Below, piece after piece: positions 1 through 8,141 of a stretch of 33,594 nucleotides of DNA (positions within the stretch are counted from its first letter, which is position 1; every line of letters begins with the position of its first letter). A program made the position numbers and the translations under genes. A model generated the notes under the pieces. That model saw only the letters and a program-made list of their open reading frames with translations, was not told the DNA's origin and did not search any database. Source of the DNA: Planococcus sp. CAU13 (lineage in GTDB: Bacteria > Bacillota > Bacilli > Bacillales_A > Planococcaceae); NCBI RefSeq assembly GCF_000775575.1, contig NZ_JRGN01000243.1, forward strand, positions 1 through 33,594, given 5' to 3'.

Positions 1-79
1 CGCCTTTGCGACGAGCGAAGCGGTGGAGCACGGTCTTGGCCCTGTCCAAAGCGCCGAAGCGACGTATCAACGCAAGTAA
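1..79 (+). CDS. 3' end of the gene upstream of flhA (probably flhB), partial
   Basis: A reading frame is open from the window edge (frame starting at base 2) to a TAA at 77-79. It encodes the last 25 residues of a protein that ends TYQRK. Its codons (GAA, GCG, ACG, AGC) resemble those of the neighbouring genes. In Bacilli flhB normally lies directly before flhA, so this should be the flhB tail, but 25 residues are too few to recognise FlhB and the tail does not show the usual export-protein ending. A 56-base gap separates it from flhA. The identity rests on position only. Confidence 0.35.
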   Translation, partial: AFATSEAVEHGLGPVQSAEATYQRK

Positions 80-135
80 TTTATTTTATTCATTACATAA
101 ACACATTCACGCAAGCAATAGGAGATGGGAACAAG

Positions 136-2193
136 TTGAAAATCAGAGATTATGCAGTCTTAATATCCGTACTTATGATCGTCGTCATGATGGTCATTCC
201 ATTGCCTCCTTTATTACTCGATATATTGATCCTGATCAATATCAGCCTTGCCATGACCATCCTGTTGGTGGCAATGAATACGAAAGAAGCGCTGCAATTC
301 TCGATTTTCCCGACGCTGCTGCTGTTGACGACGCTGTTCCGCCTTGGTTTGAACGTTTCAACGACGCGGTCAATTTTGACCAATCAAACCGGCGGTGAAG
401 TAATCGAAACGTTTGGTTCCTTCGTGGTCGGAGGCAGTGCAATCATCGGTATTCTGGTGTTCCTGATTCTCGTCATCATTCAATTTTTGGTTATCACGAA
501 AGGGTCAGAACGGGTAGCGGAAGTTGCCGCACGTTTCACACTCGATTCGATGCCGGGGAAACAGATGAGTATCGACGCTGATCTTGGCGCAGGCATGATT
601 TCCGATATGGAAGCAAAAAACCGCCGGGAAAAAGTCAGCCAGGAAGCGGATTTTTACGGAGCCATGGACGGTGCCAGTAAATTCGTCAAAGGGGACGCCA
701 TTGCGGGAATCATCATCACCATCATCAATATTATCGGCGGGTTGCTGATCGGGGTCATGGTGCATAACCTTCCGGTGGGGGAAGCTGCCAGCCTGTTCAC
801 GCTCCTGTCCATCGGGGACGGTCTTGTGAGCCAGATACCGGCCCTGCTGATTTCGACGGCGATGGGTATTGTCGTCACGAGAGCCGTTTCTGACGGCAAC
901 CTTGGATCGGATATTACGAAGCAGCTTTTCGCCTATCCGAAAATGATGTACGTCGTGGCCGGAACACTGATGATGATCGCGTTCCTGACACCGATCAATC
1001 CGTTATTGATCCTGCCGGTGGCCGCCGTTATCGCATTCGCTGCCTTCAGAATGCAGAAGGCTTTAAATGAAGAAGAGAAATCCGAAAAAGAAGCCGTTTC
1101 CGGAGACGGCAAAGAACTGGAAGCGATGAAAAGTCCGGAAAGCGTCATCGATTTGCTTCATGTCGATGCCATCGAATTTGAATTCGGCTACGGCCTGATT
1201 CCGATTGCCGATAAAAACCAGGGCGGCGATCTGCTTGACCGGGTCATTATGATCCGCCGGCAACTTGCCATGGAGCTAGGAATTGTGGTGCCGGTCATCC
1301 GAATCCGCGACAATATCCAGCTTCGGCCGAACGAATACGTCATCAAGATCAAAGGGAACCGCGTCGCCACGGGTGAAATCATGCTCGACCATTATTTGGC
1401 GATGAGCCCGGGAATCGATGATGACAGCATTGAAGGCATCGAAACGATTGAACCGGCGTTCGGCATGCCGGCGCTGTGGGTCAACGACAGCATGAAAGAA
1501 GATGCCGAAATGGCCGGTTACGCCATTGTCGATCCACCGTCTGTCGTGTCGACGCATCTGACGGAAGTTATTAAACGCCACGCCCATGAACTGATCGGCC
1601 GCCAGGAAGTGAAGTCGCTGATTGAAAACATGCGTGAAGCGAGCCCGGCGGTTGTCGAAGAATTGATTCCGAACATGATGACGATCGGCGAAGTGCAGAA
1701 AGTGCTGATGAAACTTTTGAAAGAAAAAGTGTCGATCCGCAATCTGTTGATTATCCTGGAAACGCTGGCGGATTATTCAGCACAGACAAAAGACACGGAT
1801 GTGCTGACGGAATATGTAAGACGTTCGCTGTCACGCCAGATCACGCTGCAATATGCGCCTAACAATGAAGCGCTGCAGGTCATCACAGCGGGCGCCAGCG
1901 TCGAGAAGAAATTCGCGGAATCGGTGCACCGTTCCGACCAGGGCAATTACCTGTCGCTGGATCCGGATACTTCACAGCTGATGTTCCAGAAAATATCGGA
2001 ACAGGCCGCACAGCTGCAGCAGACCGGCGTCCAGCCGATCCTGCTGACATCCCCGGCCATCCGCATCTATATGCGCCAGTTTATCGAAGGCTTTGCGCCG
2101 GATCTGCCGGTGCTGTCCTATAACGAACTCGAACCGAACATTGAAATTCAGAGCGTCGGCGTCGTCAATATCAGTGGAGGAGTCAATGTCTGA
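136..2193 (+). CDS. flhA: FlhA, flagellar type III export membrane protein
   Basis: FlhA forms the nonameric export gate of the flagellar type III secretion system in the cytoplasmic membrane, and its cytoplasmic domain docks chaperone-substrate complexes. The protein has 685 residues, normal for the family. About eight hydrophobic segments fill the first ~310 residues. The FHIPEP signature is visible (RVAEVAARFTLDSMPGKQMS, then IDADL), and the C-terminal half carries the conserved STHLTEVIKRHAHELIGRQE block. The start is TTG at 136, with AGGAGA at 120-125 well placed before it. The stop overlaps flhF by one base (TGATG), so the two are translationally coupled within the flagellar operon. Confidence 0.96.
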   Translation: MKIRDYAVLISVLMIVVMMVIPLPPLLLDILILINISLAMTILLVAMNTKEALQFSIFPTLLLLTTLFRLGLNVSTTRSILTNQTGGEVIETFGSFVVGGSAIIGILVFLILVIIQFLVITKGSERVAEVAARFTLDSMPGKQMSIDADLGAGMISDMEAKNRREKVSQEADFYGAMDGASKFVKGDAIAGIIITIINIIGGLLIGVMVHNLPVGEAASLFTLLSIGDGLVSQIPALLISTAMGIVVTRAVSDGNLGSDITKQLFAYPKMMYVVAGTLMMIAFLTPINPLLILPVAAVIAFAAFRMQKALNEEEKSEKEAVSGDGKELEAMKSPESVIDLLHVDAIEFEFGYGLIPIADKNQGGDLLDRVIMIRRQLAMELGIVVPVIRIRDNIQLRPNEYVIKIKGNRVATGEIMLDHYLAMSPGIDDDSIEGIETIEPAFGMPALWVNDSMKEDAEMAGYAIVDPPSVVSTHLTEVIKRHAHELIGRQEVKSLIENMREASPAVVEELIPNMMTIGEVQKVLMKLLKEKVSIRNLLIILETLADYSAQTKDTDVLTEYVRRSLSRQITLQYAPNNEALQVITAGASVEKKFAESVHRSDQGNYLSLDPDTSQLMFQKISEQAAQLQQTGVQPILLTSPAIRIYMRQFIEGFAPDLPVLSYNELEPNIEIQSVGVVNISGGVNV

Positions 2194-3314
2194 TGAGATT
2201 AAAAACATATATCGTCCAGAATGTCAGTGAAGCTTTGCCGATGATCAAACGGGATCTTGGAGCCGACGCACTGATTCTCAATACCAAAAAAGTGAAAGTG
2301 GGCGGCTTTATCGGGTTTTTCCAAAAAGAAAAGCTTGAAGTGACCGCCGCTGTCGAAGCGAAGCCGCAGAAAAAGAAAGCGGTGCAAGCTGAAAAGGAAC
2401 CGGTCCAGGCAGCACAGCCGGCTCCCCCCGCCGCCGCAGACGAACGCCTGACGGATGATCTGATCAACGAACTGAAAGGCATCAAGCAATTCATGATGCA
2501 GTCGATGCAGGAAGACCATTTGCCCGCTTCTTTAAAACCGCTGAACCAGCGACTGTGCAACCAGGAAGTGACGAAGGAAATCCAATCGGAGATCCTGTCG
2601 AAAATGATGCTGACAATCGGGCAGCAGCCTGATACTTCGGCTGCGCAGATCCACCGGATGGCGAAGACCGAAATCATCCGGCTGATCGAAGCGCATCAGC
2701 AAAAACCGGCAGCGAAAGATCCGGAAATCATCTGCTTTATCGGACCGACAGGCGTCGGCAAGACGACGACGATTGCGAAAATCGCCGCCGATCTGCTGCT
2801 TCGTGAAGGCAGGAAAGTCGGTTTGATTACATCCGATACGTACCGCATTGCCGCAGTGGAACAGTTGAAAACCTATGCGGGCATCCTGAACATTCCGATT
2901 GAAGTGGTCGATTCAGCGGCCGATCTGAACCAGGCGATGGATAAACTGAATGCCTGTGACATCATCCTGATGGATACGGCCGGGCGCAATTATCAGCAGA
3001 AGCAGTATATCGACGACCTCGAAGCCCTGCTCGCTGACAAAAATAAAATCCAGATCAATCTCGTATTGAGCCTGACTTCCAAATACGAAGACATGAAAAA
3101 AATCATCGATAATTTCCAGACCATCAAAATGGACCAGCTGCTTTTGACCAAGCAGGACGAAACAAGTTCTTCGGGCGCTATTTTGAATCTGATCTATCAT
3201 TACTCGATTCCCGTCACTTATATTGCCAATGGCCAAAACGTTCCGGATGATATTTTAACGGCAACTCCTGAGTTGATTGCAAACTTTGTGCTGGGGGAAA
3301 ACGACAATGATTGA
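2193..3314 (+). CDS. flhF: FlhF, SRP-type GTPase placing the flagellum
   Basis: FlhF is the third SRP GTPase, beside Ffh and FtsY. It sets the site and number of flagella, and its GTPase is stimulated by FlhG. The 373-residue protein has an N-terminal B domain with a low-complexity Ala/Pro/Lys linker (about residues 50-85), then the N and G domains. The G1 P-loop GPTGVGKT is at residues 184-191, DTAGRN at 261-266 and the guanine-specificity element TKQD at about 319-322. The start overlaps the flhA stop by one base, with GGAGG about 12 bases upstream; an ATG at 2186 is in another frame. It overlaps flhG by eight bases. Confidence 0.95.
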   Translation: MRLKTYIVQNVSEALPMIKRDLGADALILNTKKVKVGGFIGFFQKEKLEVTAAVEAKPQKKKAVQAEKEPVQAAQPAPPAAADERLTDDLINELKGIKQFMMQSMQEDHLPASLKPLNQRLCNQEVTKEIQSEILSKMMLTIGQQPDTSAAQIHRMAKTEIIRLIEAHQQKPAAKDPEIICFIGPTGVGKTTTIAKIAADLLLREGRKVGLITSDTYRIAAVEQLKTYAGILNIPIEVVDSAADLNQAMDKLNACDIILMDTAGRNYQQKQYIDDLEALLADKNKIQINLVLSLTSKYEDMKKIIDNFQTIKMDQLLLTKQDETSSSGAILNLIYHYSIPVTYIANGQNVPDDILTATPELIANFVLGENDND

Positions 3315-4164
3315 TCAGGCAAAACAGCTGCGGGAAAAAATGCTGCAGAAAAAACCGAAAAAAGAACGCAAACAAACACGCACCATTGCCGTGACAAGCG
3401 GAAAAGGCGGCGTAGGAAAATCGAATTTCGCGCTGAATTTCGCTTTGAGCTTAGTCGAGCAGAACCGGAAAGTGCTGATATTCGACGTCGATCTCGGCTT
3501 TGCCAATGTCGATGTCCTGCTTGGGCGCTCGCCGGAAGAGTCGATTGCGACAATGGTTGAGAAGGATTTATCGATATGGGACATCATCGAAGAAGGGCCG
3601 AACGGTTTGCTCTTCATTTCCGGAGGGACCGGTTTCAACGAAATGTTCAAGCTCGACGAAGCGAAGATGAAGAAATTCTTTGATGAACTGAGCGAAATCC
3701 AGGGGCATGTCGATTATGTGATTCTCGACACCGGAGCCGGATTATCGGATGAAAACCTCCGTTTTATTCTGGCGGCCGATGACGTGATCCTGGTCACAAC
3801 GCCGGAACCGACTTCCATTACGGACGCCTACTCCATTGTGAAAATGGTCCATGTGAAAGATTCGAATGTCCATATGAAACTGATCATCAATCAATGCACG
3901 ACTGAAAAAGAAGGCAAAAATACCGCGGACAATTTCCGCAAAGTCACGCAGCAGTTTCTCGACAAGGAAATCGGCACACTTGGTTTTATTCCAAGTGATT
4001 CGAATATCCCGGCAGCGGTGAAGAAACAAGTGCCGTTTCTGCTGGCGTTCCCGAATACGTACGCTTCTCAGGCGATGAAACGGGTGACGGCCGAATACCT
4101 TGAACTTCCTGTACCCTATAAACTTGGCATCAAGGGGTTTTTACTGAAAATGCTGTTTAAATAG
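3307..4164 (+). CDS. flhG: FlhG (YlxH), MinD-like ATPase regulating FlhF
   Basis: FlhG is a MinD/ParA-type ATPase that controls flagellar number and stimulates FlhF. The N-terminus reads MIDQAKQLREKM. This contains the DQAxxLR motif known to activate the FlhF GTPase, which fixes the true start at ATG 3307 (GGGGGAAA precedes it) rather than a longer upstream frame. The deviant Walker A motif KGGVGKS is at about residues 35-41, followed by the switch I region DVDLGFANVD and Walker B-like ILDTGAG. The protein has 285 residues. The C-terminus is rich in Leu, Phe and Lys, as expected of a MinD-type membrane-binding helix. The gene after it is the flagellar sigma factor, not chemotaxis genes. Confidence 0.94.
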   Translation: MIDQAKQLREKMLQKKPKKERKQTRTIAVTSGKGGVGKSNFALNFALSLVEQNRKVLIFDVDLGFANVDVLLGRSPEESIATMVEKDLSIWDIIEEGPNGLLFISGGTGFNEMFKLDEAKMKKFFDELSEIQGHVDYVILDTGAGLSDENLRFILAADDVILVTTPEPTSITDAYSIVKMVHVKDSNVHMKLIINQCTTEKEGKNTADNFRKVTQQFLDKEIGTLGFIPSDSNIPAAVKKQVPFLLAFPNTYASQAMKRVTAEYLELPVPYKLGIKGFLLKMLFK

Positions 4165-4200
4165 ACGTGCCGCGGTATCTCATGAATGGTGGTGAAACGC

Positions 4201-4977
4201 TTGTTGAATGATAAATTATCAAAAGAGGAACTGGAATATTGGCAGGGGTGGCAGCAGGAACGCGATCCCGAATCGGGCAACTTCCTGGTCGAACGGTATA
4301 TGCCGCTGGTCGATTACGTGATTCAGCGCTTTATGATCAGCCTGCCGAAAACAGTCGATAAAGAAGACATACGCAGCCTCGCTTACGAAGGGCTTCTTGA
4401 CGCATTTGATAAATTCAATCTGGAGCGGGACCTGAAATTTGAAACCTATGCCGCCTGGCGGATCAAAGGCGCAATCATCGATGGACTGCGCCATAATGAC
4501 TGGCTGCCGCGTTCTGTGCGTGAAAAGGTCAAGAAAATCGAAAAGGCCTACGCATTTCTTGAACAGGAAAACAACCATTCCGTGACCGATGCCGAAGTCA
4601 GCAAATACCTCGGCATCTCGAAGGCGGAGCTCAATAAAACCGTGTCGGAAGCGGCATTATCCACGATGATTTCCATGGATGAAAACCCGTATGAAGACAA
4701 TAATCAGGTCGGCAAATACAATATTGTCGGCAATGGCGACGCAGGTTCCCCCGAACGCCGTCTGTATGAACGGACGATCAAAGAAGCGCTCGCCGCTGCC
4801 ATCGGACGCCTGCCGGAAAAAGAAAAGATTGTGGTTTCCCTGTGCTATTTCGAAGATTTGAAATTGACGGAGATCGCAGAAGTTTTGGGTGTCAGCGTAT
4901 CACGTGTTTCCCAGCTGCACTCAAAAGCAATTTTGCGGCTGCATTCGGCGACGCTTGCAGTGCATGAATACTATTAA
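4201..4977 (+). CDS. sigD: FliA/SigD, flagellar RNA polymerase sigma factor
   Basis: This is the alternative sigma factor (sigma-28 class) for late flagellar, motility and autolysin genes. Region 2 is clear (LAYEGLLDAFDKF, then FETYAAWRIKGAIIDGLR), followed by DWLPRSVREK. The region 4 helix-turn-helix LTEIAEVLGVSVSRVSQLHS lies near the C-terminus, all very like B. subtilis SigD. I place the start at TTG 4201 because GGTGGTG (4188-4194) lies six bases before it, giving 258 residues. An ATG at 4186 is in frame (263 residues) but lacks a ribosome binding site. The gene follows flhG by about 36 bases. Confidence 0.93.
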   Translation: MLNDKLSKEELEYWQGWQQERDPESGNFLVERYMPLVDYVIQRFMISLPKTVDKEDIRSLAYEGLLDAFDKFNLERDLKFETYAAWRIKGAIIDGLRHNDWLPRSVREKVKKIEKAYAFLEQENNHSVTDAEVSKYLGISKAELNKTVSEAALSTMISMDENPYEDNNQVGKYNIVGNGDAGSPERRLYERTIKEALAAAIGRLPEKEKIVVSLCYFEDLKLTEIAEVLGVSVSRVSQLHSKAILRLHSATLAVHEYY

Positions 4978-5010
4978 GTTTCGGATGCTGCGGAAGGGCA
5001 GGTGACAGCC

Positions 5011-5514
5011 ATGGACTGGTTGCTGATTTTACTCGTTTTATTGGCGATAGCTGTGAATATAAGGTCGTTTATGGCCTTGAATCAATTTCAGAAACAGCGC
5101 AGAATCATGCTGGAAGATGCGGAAGCTATGAACGCCAGTATGGAAGAGTTTGTGGAAAACATTGAAAAAGAGAACGACGAGCTGTATAACCGGCTTGTCG
5201 AACATATTGCGCAGAAAGAAAGCGGGCTGGAACAGCGGCTGCATAGACTGGAACAGCGGAGTGGAAGCGGGCAGGCGGGGGTGCACGCGGAATCGGCGCC
5301 GCCGGTGAAAAACGCCAAAACAGCGAAACCAAAAACGCCGGCAAAACCTGCGGAACCGGTTCCTGATCCCGAACTGCCGGAACACGAGAAAATCGAACAA
5401 TTACATAAACAGGGGTTTTCACCGGTGCAGATCGCTAAAGTGGTCAAAGCGGAACGCGGAGAAATCGAATTGATTATCAATATGTTCAAGAAGAAACAAA
5501 GCTATCAGAAATAA
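5011..5514 (+). CDS. SwrB-like membrane protein (DUF6115 type)
   Basis: The protein has 167 residues. A single N-terminal membrane segment (WLLILLVLLAIAVNI) is followed by a charged, coiled-coil-like stretch (about 35-90), a Pro/Ala/Lys-rich linker and a C-terminal helix-turn-helix-like block (LHKQGFSPVQIAKVVKAERG) ending in a Lys-rich tail. This layout and the position directly after the flagellar sigma factor match B. subtilis SwrB (YlxL), which promotes flagellar export-apparatus activation during swarming. The start is ATG 5011 with AGGTGA upstream; a GTG at 5002 would add three residues. The middle of the protein is poorly conserved, so functional equivalence to SwrB is an inference. Confidence 0.75.
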   Translation: MDWLLILLVLLAIAVNIRSFMALNQFQKQRRIMLEDAEAMNASMEEFVENIEKENDELYNRLVEHIAQKESGLEQRLHRLEQRSGSGQAGVHAESAPPVKNAKTAKPKTPAKPAEPVPDPELPEHEKIEQLHKQGFSPVQIAKVVKAERGEIELIINMFKKKQSYQK

Positions 5515-5529
5515 GACGGGGTGACAGTG

Positions 5530-5967
5530 ATGCGCATCGAAAGCCAGGCGAAAATTCCGGGTGACCGGATTCAGAAAAATATGGTGGAAAACAAGTCGAT
5601 TGACTCGTTTGCCAGTGTCATGAAAAAATCCCAGTCGAAACTGCAGCTCGATGCCTTGCACCAGTTGATGAGCCGGGTGGATGCCCAGGGAGAAAAGCTG
5701 GGGGAGCAGCGTACTTTCGAGAATTTGCGCGAATACAAAAATCTTGTAAAAGAATTTATGAGAGAAGCCCTGAGTTTCGGCCTGCAATTATCGGATAAAC
5801 AAAGCTTTTCTCCCCATGGTGGCATGAAAAATCATCAAATTGTGGAAGTCATTGACAAAAAATTAATTGAACTTCAGGACGATATGTTAAATAATGAAAA
5901 GGAAGGCTTGGATACGCTCGAGTCGATTGGAGAAATCAAAGGTTTATTGATTAATTTATATATGTAA
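5530..5967 (+). CDS. YaaR-family protein (DUF327)
   Basis: This 145-residue helical, highly charged protein carries the YaaR/DUF327 features: FASVMKKSQSKLQLDALHQL, EKLGEQRTFENLREYKNLVK, EFMREALSFGLQL, and the strongly conserved C-terminal IGEIKGLLINLYM. No membrane segment or signal peptide is visible. The family's biochemical function is not established to my knowledge. In B. subtilis yaaR lies elsewhere, in the tmk-holB region; here it sits 15 bases after the SwrB-like gene and before a PilZ gene, inside the flagellar operon, suggesting a motility-linked role. The start is ATG 5530, preceded by GGGGTGA; GTG 5521 is an alternative. Confidence 0.85.
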   Translation: MRIESQAKIPGDRIQKNMVENKSIDSFASVMKKSQSKLQLDALHQLMSRVDAQGEKLGEQRTFENLREYKNLVKEFMREALSFGLQLSDKQSFSPHGGMKNHQIVEVIDKKLIELQDDMLNNEKEGLDTLESIGEIKGLLINLYM

Positions 5968-6032
5968 GAAATTTCGTCAGAAATAGATTTCAGCGGGTTG
6001 TTAAAAAGAGAGAACACTAAGGGGAGAAAGAA

Positions 6033-6383
6033 ATGAGCGAAAATCGCCGCGAGTTTTTCCGTGTCATATTTCATGAATCAGTCAATGGCAAGATTGCACG
6101 CCTCGGAGAAGCGCAACTGTCCGTAGAGGTTGATAATATCAGTGTAAACGGCATGCGGTTTACATCCCCGGTAAATATTCCGATGGGTGAACGGGTGGTG
6201 TGCAGTTTCGATATACTGGAAAAGTCTTTTCTGATTGAAGGGACAATTGTCCGGAAGTCAACGAGAAATGACAGAGTTGAATACGGAATCGGTTTCCAGA
6301 TTGATCAGGAGACATCATCGGAATTATTCAAACATCTTAATTACTACCAGATCAGACAAAGAAAAGGGACATACGCCGATTGA
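6033..6383 (+). CDS. PilZ-domain c-di-GMP-binding protein
   Basis: This is a 116-residue single-domain PilZ protein. The first PilZ motif appears as NRREFFR near the N-terminus (the RxxxR arginines) and the second as DNISVNGMRF (the D/NxSxxG element), the two elements that clamp cyclic di-GMP. It should act as a soluble second-messenger receptor, most likely on motility because it is the last gene of the flagellar operon. GGGGAGA sits seven bases before ATG 6033. The gap from the yaaR-like gene is 65 bases, and a strong terminator starts 40 bases after its stop. Confidence 0.88.
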   Translation: MSENRREFFRVIFHESVNGKIARLGEAQLSVEVDNISVNGMRFTSPVNIPMGERVVCSFDILEKSFLIEGTIVRKSTRNDRVEYGIGFQIDQETSSELFKHLNYYQIRQRKGTYAD

Positions 6384-6422
6384 ATTATGCAGTTGTATCA
6401 TCCTTTTTCCATTCCATATTTG

Positions 6423-6460
6423 AAAGCCCGAAAAGAGCAGCCCTCTTTTCGGGCTTTTCT
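6423..6460 (+). terminator. Intrinsic terminator of the flagellar operon
   Basis: There is a perfect 15-bp stem (arms 6423-6437 and 6443-6457, core GCCCGAAAAGAG) with a CAGCC loop, running into TTTTCT. It follows the PilZ gene and closes the flagellar operon. Confidence 0.92.
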
Positions 6461-6480
6461 CGTCGTTACACGGTCCAGAA

Positions 6481-6508
6481 GAAATTATTCATGCCATATT
6501 GCCGATAC
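6481..6508 (+). promoter_or_regulatory. Candidate sigma-D promoter
   Basis: GCCGATAC at 6501-6508 matches the sigma-D -10 consensus GCCGATAT at 7 of 8 positions. GAAA at 6481-6484 (consensus TAAA) lies 16 bases upstream. Transcription would begin near 6515, about 63 bases before the AHSA1 gene. The element follows the flagellar terminator directly. The short consensus occurs by chance at this window size, so support is modest. Confidence 0.35.
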
Positions 6509-6577
6509 TGGCCAGCCGTTATGGTAAAATTTATTATAAGAAAATTTCGTGAATTAATAGATGGAAGGGGAATAAAG

Positions 6578-7063
6578 ATGAAAAAAACTTCGACGGTGGT
6601 TCTGACGATGGCGAGGAGGTTTCAAGCGAGCCCAAAGGATGTATACAAAGCCTGGACAAAGCCGGAGCTGATGAAAAAATGGCTGTTTTCGACGGAGTCC
6701 ACGAACCAGGTGGTGAGAAACGAGTTTCATATCGGCGGTAGATGGGAGATCATTGACCGTCGGAACGGCATAGACTACCAGGCGACCGGCGAATATCTCG
6801 AGCTCGATCCGCCTCACCGGCTCGTCTTCAGTTTCGAAATGCCGCAGTACAACGATTTGGAGGACCGGATCATCGTCTGGGTGTCGCCCGTACTGGACGC
6901 CTGCGAGATGACGTTCAAGCAGGAAATCGTCGTGCCGCATGAAGAAGACTGGACGGATGAAGATCTTGAAAAAGCGATGAGCGAGTTTATCGGTGCTTCG
7001 GAAGAAGGCTGGGACCGGATGTTTGATAATTTAAAGCAATTGGTGGAGACGGGTGAAGTTTAA
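6578..7063 (+). CDS. SRPBCC (AHSA1-like) domain protein
   Basis: The protein has 161 residues of the START/SRPBCC fold, AHSA1 (activator of Hsp90 ATPase homologue 1) type. Typical blocks are visible: FQASPKDVYKAWTKPELMKKW at the start, GGRWEI, YQATGEYLELDPPHRLVFSF in the middle, and EGWDRMFDNLKQLVE in the C-terminal helix. The fold makes a hydrophobic ligand cavity, but bacterial members have few known substrates. The start is ATG 6578 after GGAAGGGG; the frame is open further upstream but there it runs through the flagellar terminator, so that part is not coding. It leads a tight cluster of four genes. Confidence 0.85.
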   Translation: MKKTSTVVLTMARRFQASPKDVYKAWTKPELMKKWLFSTESTNQVVRNEFHIGGRWEIIDRRNGIDYQATGEYLELDPPHRLVFSFEMPQYNDLEDRIIVWVSPVLDACEMTFKQEIVVPHEEDWTDEDLEKAMSEFIGASEEGWDRMFDNLKQLVETGEV

Positions 7064-7105
7064 GGAGGGAAAAGCAAAGGTTTGAAAAGAAAGGATGAAG
7101 TGGCC

Positions 7106-7309
7106 ATGAAGATATTCATATCTTTTTTATTGCTTGCCACTGTTGTTGCACTTAATGAGAAGCCGGCGATGTTTCTGGGGGAAGGTACAGTGCCGTCAGA
7201 GGAAGTGAATCTTCCCGTTCCAAACATTTGGCAGTACGCTGTTATCGGGCTGATCGGTTTAGCGTTGATTGCTGTAATCATTTACCGGAGAAGGAATAAA
7301 ATCAATTAG
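7106..7309 (+). CDS. Small membrane protein, function unknown
   Basis: This is a 67-residue product. A hydrophobic N-terminus (MKIFISFLLLATVVALNE) could be a signal peptide or membrane helix. A short acidic, Pro-containing stretch follows, then a second hydrophobic helix (YAVIGLIGLALIAVIIY) ending in RRRNKIN. The tail resembles a cell-wall sorting tail, but there is no LPxTG before it (only LPVPN), so a membrane protein with a cytoplasmic basic end is more likely. ATG 7106 has AAGGAT nine bases upstream; a TTG at 7082 would add eight residues. I recognise no family. Confidence 0.6.
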   Translation: MKIFISFLLLATVVALNEKPAMFLGEGTVPSEEVNLPVPNIWQYAVIGLIGLALIAVIIYRRRNKIN

Positions 7310-7323
7310 AGTGGGTGGAAAAA

Positions 7324-8094
7324 ATGAAAGCACCTCAGGAGATATTGGCCGTATGGCATCAATTCGACGGATTCCCGATGGAAACACTGACGAAGGCATG
7401 GATGCATGCGAAAGGCGATCCGAAGCAGCGGGACGTTGAAACGATGAAAAGGCATCGCCGGGAATACGGCATCACCGGCAATTGTTTTGATCTGGCGATT
7501 TGGCTGCTGGATGCTTTCGAAGAAGCGGATATCGAAGCGTATCCGATCGGCAGTGAACTCGGGACGGGTAAAGACCATGCGGCTGTCATGGCTGTCGACC
7601 GCAACGGACGCCGCTTCCTGTGCGATTTGGGCGACCAGTGGCTGCAGCCGATTTTGATTGACGGCGACGACCCAGCTTATGCGGATGAAAAGCTGGCGGG
7701 ATTTTTCCCGGGTGCGGAAGTGCAGGTAGTTCCCGGGAAAGATGCATTCCAAGTAATTTACCACCGGCCGAACGGCAAATTTTCAACGCAGGCTTATTTG
7801 TCTGAAGCGGTGCCGATGAAAGATTTTCTGGCGGCCGCTGAGATTTCGCAGAATAACGTGTATCCGAAACCGCTGCTCGAAGTGCGGCTGCCTTGGGAGG
7901 GCGAGACGGCGCACTGGGAATTCGATGATTGGAAAAGCTTTTTGAGTACAAGCAAAGGGCTGTATGAAGACCCGCCGCTCGCATCTGTTGAGGAATGGGT
8001 GGAGCGGGTTCATGAAAAGAGCGGTTTTGATAGAATGGTATTGAAGGAATCCCTGAATTTTTTCAAGAGACTCGGCAAAGAAACTGTTTTTTGA
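7324..8094 (+). CDS. NAT/transglutaminase-like cysteine protein
   Basis: The protein has 256 residues. A Cys-His-Asp order typical of the arylamine N-acetyltransferase/transglutaminase fold is visible: Cys54 in GNCFDLA, His85 in KDHAAVMA and Asp101 in LCDLGDQW. The spacing (31 and 16 residues) is close to that of arylamine N-acetyltransferases. No secretion signal is present. It may transfer an acyl group from a CoA donor, but the family assignment rests on these motifs alone and the overall sequence is not one I recognise. The start is ATG 7324 after GGGTGG; a GTG at 7315 is possible. It begins 15 bases after the small membrane protein gene. Confidence 0.6.
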   Translation: MKAPQEILAVWHQFDGFPMETLTKAWMHAKGDPKQRDVETMKRHRREYGITGNCFDLAIWLLDAFEEADIEAYPIGSELGTGKDHAAVMAVDRNGRRFLCDLGDQWLQPILIDGDDPAYADEKLAGFFPGAEVQVVPGKDAFQVIYHRPNGKFSTQAYLSEAVPMKDFLAAAEISQNNVYPKPLLEVRLPWEGETAHWEFDDWKSFLSTSKGLYEDPPLASVEEWVERVHEKSGFDRMVLKESLNFFKRLGKETVF

Positions 8095-8141
8095 TGCAGT
8101 GTGGTCCAAAAGAAAAGAGGTTTGATGGAGTGGAGAGCGAA

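Noticed and set aside
6-398. 130-residue open frame overlapping the start of flhA
   Set aside because: It lies out of frame with flhA, whose 685-residue product is unmistakable, and has basic low-quality composition typical of a shadow frame.
7200-7309. Cell-wall sorting signal in the 67-residue protein
   Set aside because: The hydrophobic segment and RRR tail are present but there is no LPxTG or NPxTN-type motif before them, and the protein is too short for a surface protein.
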